The translations under genes and the position numbers were made by a program. Shown here one piece after another: positions 5,563 through 7,141 of a stretch of DNA of 7,141 nt. Each line of letters begins with the position of its first letter. The stretch's first letter is position 1. This DNA is from Oscillospiraceae bacterium (lineage in GTDB: Bacteria; Bacillota; Clostridia; Oscillospirales; Acutalibacteraceae): the NCBI GenBank assembly GCA_022508865.1, contig JAFLUK010000076.1, positions 1 to 7,141 of the forward strand. Direction: 5' to 3'. The notes beneath the pieces were generated by a model. The model was given only the letters and a program-made list of their open reading frames with translations. It was not told the origin of the DNA and made no database searches.

Positions 5563-5588
5563 AATGCCTGCTTCTTATCCGGCTTTTT
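5539..5588 (+). terminator. Terminator-like attenuator hairpin in the MATE gene leader
   Basis: A 13-bp perfect outer stem pairs 5539-5551 (AAGCCGGATAAGA) with 5573-5585. An inner 6-bp stem pairs GCAGGC (5554-5559) with GCCTGC (5566-5571), leaving a 6-nt loop, and a run of five T ends at 5588. The ribosome binding site GGGAGG of the MATE gene begins at the next base and is not paired in the hairpin. The only rightward promoter upstream is that of the MATE gene itself, so a terminator here would act on its own transcript: premature termination unless something prevents folding. A small 5-bp hairpin (ATCGG 5503-5507 with CCGAT 5520-5524) precedes it, but no convincing antiterminator is seen. 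It could alternatively be a stability structure. Confidence 0.7.
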
Positions 5589-5599
5589 GGGAGGAAAAA

Positions 5600-6946
5600 A
5601 TGGAAAAAACACTCAAGGCTAATAACTTTACGGAAGGTAAGATATTAGCACCACTCATAAAATTCGCTCTACCTGTATTGCTTGCTTTGTTTTTGCAGGC
5701 AATGTACGGCGCTATCGACCTTATGGTCGTTGGACAGTTTGCCTCGTCGGCTGATGTCTCTGCAGTATCTACAGGTTCTCAAATTATGTTTACCGTGACT
5801 AATCTTGTATCAAGCTTTGCTATGGGTGCGACAATATTGCTTGCAAGGCAAATTGGAGAGGGCAAAGCTAAAAAAGGCGGCGAAACAATAGGCGCGTGCA
5901 TAACGCTTTTTGCTTTAATAGGTATTGTAATGACAGCGCTTATAGTGCCCGGTTCAGGTATACTTGCCTCTATAATGCAGGCTCCGAAAGAAGCCTTTGA
6001 ATTAACCTCGTCATATATTCGTATATGCGGGGCAGGAATGCTTGTTATCATTGCATACAATTTAATCGGCAGTATCTTCCGTGGTATAGGCGATTCAACT
6101 ACACCGCTGATTACCGTAGCAATAGCCTGCGTTTTTAATATACTTGGCGATTTACTACTCATAGCGGTATTTAATATGGGAACAGCAGGAGCGGCTATAG
6201 CAACAGTATTCGCTCAAGCTATAAGTGTAGTAATTTCGGTCTTGCTTATCCGCAGAAAAAAGCTACAGTTCAAATTAAAAAGAAATCATATACGATTGAA
6301 CAAGAAACTGTTTGCTAGAATTACAAAACTCGGACTTCCAATAGCACTTCAAGATTTACTTGTGGGAATTTCATTCTTAATCATTCAGGCTATTGTAAAT
6401 TCACTCGGACTTTTACCATCGGCAGGAATAGGTGTAGCTGAAAAAGTATGCGCCTTTATAATGCTCGTGCCATCGTCATTTATGCAGTCAATGTCTGCTT
6501 TCGTTGCGCAGAATGCAGGAGCGAAAAAGTATGACCGAGCTACAAAAGCGTTGAAGTGCGGTATAGCTGTATCTTTCTGTGCCGGAATGATAATGTTTTA
6601 TATATCTTTCTTCCACGGAGATTTGCTGGCTTCAATTTTCAGCAATGACAGTGGTGTTATTGAAGCTGCAGCTGATTATCTTAAATCATATGCAATAGAT
6701 TGTCTATTGGTAGCATTCCTATTTTGCTTTTTAGGCTATTACAACGGGCTTGGATTGACAAAATTTGTGATGATACAAGGAATTATCGGTGCATTCGGTG
6801 TACGTGTTCCCGTATCATATTTTATGAGCAAAGTACTTCCGATTTCATTGTTCAAAATAGGTCTCGCTACACCATGCTCTACCATTTTGTCGATTGTTAT
6901 GTGTTTAATATTTATTATTTATGTGAAGAAAGTGAAACAATATTAG
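5600..6946 (+). CDS. MATE-family multidrug/metabolite efflux transporter
   Basis: The 448-residue product is an integral membrane exporter of the MATE family, which uses Na+ or H+ gradients to expel cationic drugs, antibiotics or metabolites. The opening stretch with KILAPLIKFALPVLLALFLQ, then MYGAIDLMVVGQF, is the typical family start, and hydrophobic segments along the protein fit the usual 12 helices in two related halves. The second half starts near the stretch KLGLPIALQDLLVGISF. The length is normal (440-460) and I see no break. The frame is open back to 5564, but ATG 5600 follows GGGAGG by five bases and fits the family start, so the extra residues, which would come from the attenuator hairpin, are rejected. 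It stands alone with a consensus promoter, an attenuator-like leader and its own terminator, the layout of an inducible resistance gene. The substrate cannot be predicted. Confidence 0.94.
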   Translation: MEKTLKANNFTEGKILAPLIKFALPVLLALFLQAMYGAIDLMVVGQFASSADVSAVSTGSQIMFTVTNLVSSFAMGATILLARQIGEGKAKKGGETIGACITLFALIGIVMTALIVPGSGILASIMQAPKEAFELTSSYIRICGAGMLVIIAYNLIGSIFRGIGDSTTPLITVAIACVFNILGDLLLIAVFNMGTAGAAIATVFAQAISVVISVLLIRRKKLQFKLKRNHIRLNKKLFARITKLGLPIALQDLLVGISFLIIQAIVNSLGLLPSAGIGVAEKVCAFIMLVPSSFMQSMSAFVAQNAGAKKYDRATKALKCGIAVSFCAGMIMFYISFFHGDLLASIFSNDSGVIEAAADYLKSYAIDCLLVAFLFCFLGYYNGLGLTKFVMIQGIIGAFGVRVPVSYFMSKVLPISLFKIGLATPCSTILSIVMCLIFIIYVKKVKQY

Positions 6947-7024
6947 CCGAGCAAAAACAAAAAATATCAACACAAAAATCAACGCATTGACAGGTTTATA
7001 GCTTACAATCCGCAGTTGAAAAGT

Positions 7025-7074
7025 AAAATCACTCTATTTGCTGTTGCTGTAGCAATTAGGGTGATTTTTATTTT
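7025..7074 (+). terminator. Intrinsic terminator of the MATE gene
   Basis: AAAATCACTCTA (7025-7036) pairs with TAGGGTGATTTT (7057-7068) over 12 bp with one G-U pair, and TTGCT (7038-7042) with AGCAA (7051-7055) extends the inner stem. The T-rich tail TTTTTATTTT follows. It lies 78 bp after the stop codon; the space between is AT-rich and holds no gene. The A run on the 5' side could let it work leftward too. The remaining bases to 7141 show no gene. Confidence 0.9.
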
Positions 7075-7141
7075 AATTTGTTAGCTTTTGGTCTTCTGTT
7101 TAAAGGTTAATCAACAAGTAATGTCTTAAATAATCCAAAAG

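Noticed and set aside
5539..5588. Hairpin as terminator of an upstream rightward gene
   Set aside because: No rightward gene exists between 3411 and the MATE promoter, and the XRE gene already ends at its own terminator at 3429-3457.
5564..5599. Upstream in-frame ATG of the MATE gene
   Set aside because: These codons come from the 3' half of the attenuator hairpin and have no ribosome binding site, whereas ATG 5600 has GGGAGG five bases upstream.
5113..5599. Mobile-element boundary or resistance island around the MATE gene
   Set aside because: No transposase, integrase, terminal inverted repeats or target duplications are visible within the window.
5779..6162. 127-codon open frame antisense to the MATE gene
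   Set aside because: It overlaps MATE coding sequence fully, shows no domain and has no ribosome binding site of note.
7085..7141. Inverted repeat CTTTTGG / CCAAAAG at the right edge
   Set aside because: Only 7 bp per arm with a 43-bp gap, cut by the window end; easily chance in AT-rich DNA.

Overview
The window looks like chromosomal DNA from a low-GC Gram-positive bacterium, most likely an anaerobic member of the class Clostridia (an Oscillospirales/Ruminococcaceae-type gut organism is my best guess). The grounds are the AT-rich composition, strong AAGGAG/GGGAGG ribosome binding sites, sigma-A-type promoters with 17-bp spacers, and gene families typical of that group: a zinc-ribbon/kinase-like/PASTA membrane protein, a CpsB/YwqE-type PHP phosphatase and a two-histidine phosphatase. 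Genus cannot be fixed from the sequence.

Layout. Positions 1-124 are intergenic, with a duplicated 12-bp motif and a terminator for the leftward genes. Three leftward genes follow in transcription order: a histidine-phosphatase-like protein (2681-2046), leuB (1955-882) and a PHP-type protein-tyrosine phosphatase (838-125). leuB has its own probable promoter and is only 43 bp from the PHP gene, so those two probably share a transcript ending at 92-114. An XRE-type regulator (2755-3411, rightward) is divergent from the histidine-phosphatase gene. The 73-bp gap between them holds a near-consensus promoter with two perfect 15-bp dyads over its -35 and -10 elements. A hairpin terminator at 3429-3457 separates the regulator from a convergent leftward gene (5103-3469) for a membrane PASTA protein with a degenerate, probably inactive kinase domain.

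The 496-bp gap 5104-5599 is mostly regulatory. It holds a leftward promoter with a long, foldable leader for the PASTA gene. For the rightward MATE efflux gene (5600-6946) it holds a perfect consensus promoter followed by a long terminator-like hairpin just before the ribosome binding site. The MATE gene ends at its own strong terminator (7025-7074).

The genes do not form one pathway: leucine biosynthesis, dephosphorylation/signalling, a regulator, a cell-wall-sensing pseudokinase and drug or metabolite efflux sit side by side. I see no transposase, integrase, CRISPR array, tRNA or rRNA. The most interesting signals are regulatory (the MATE attenuator-like leader and the paired operators at the XRE promoter) and two signalling/enzyme proteins that have lost catalytic residues. 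I cannot claim a wholly new system from this window.
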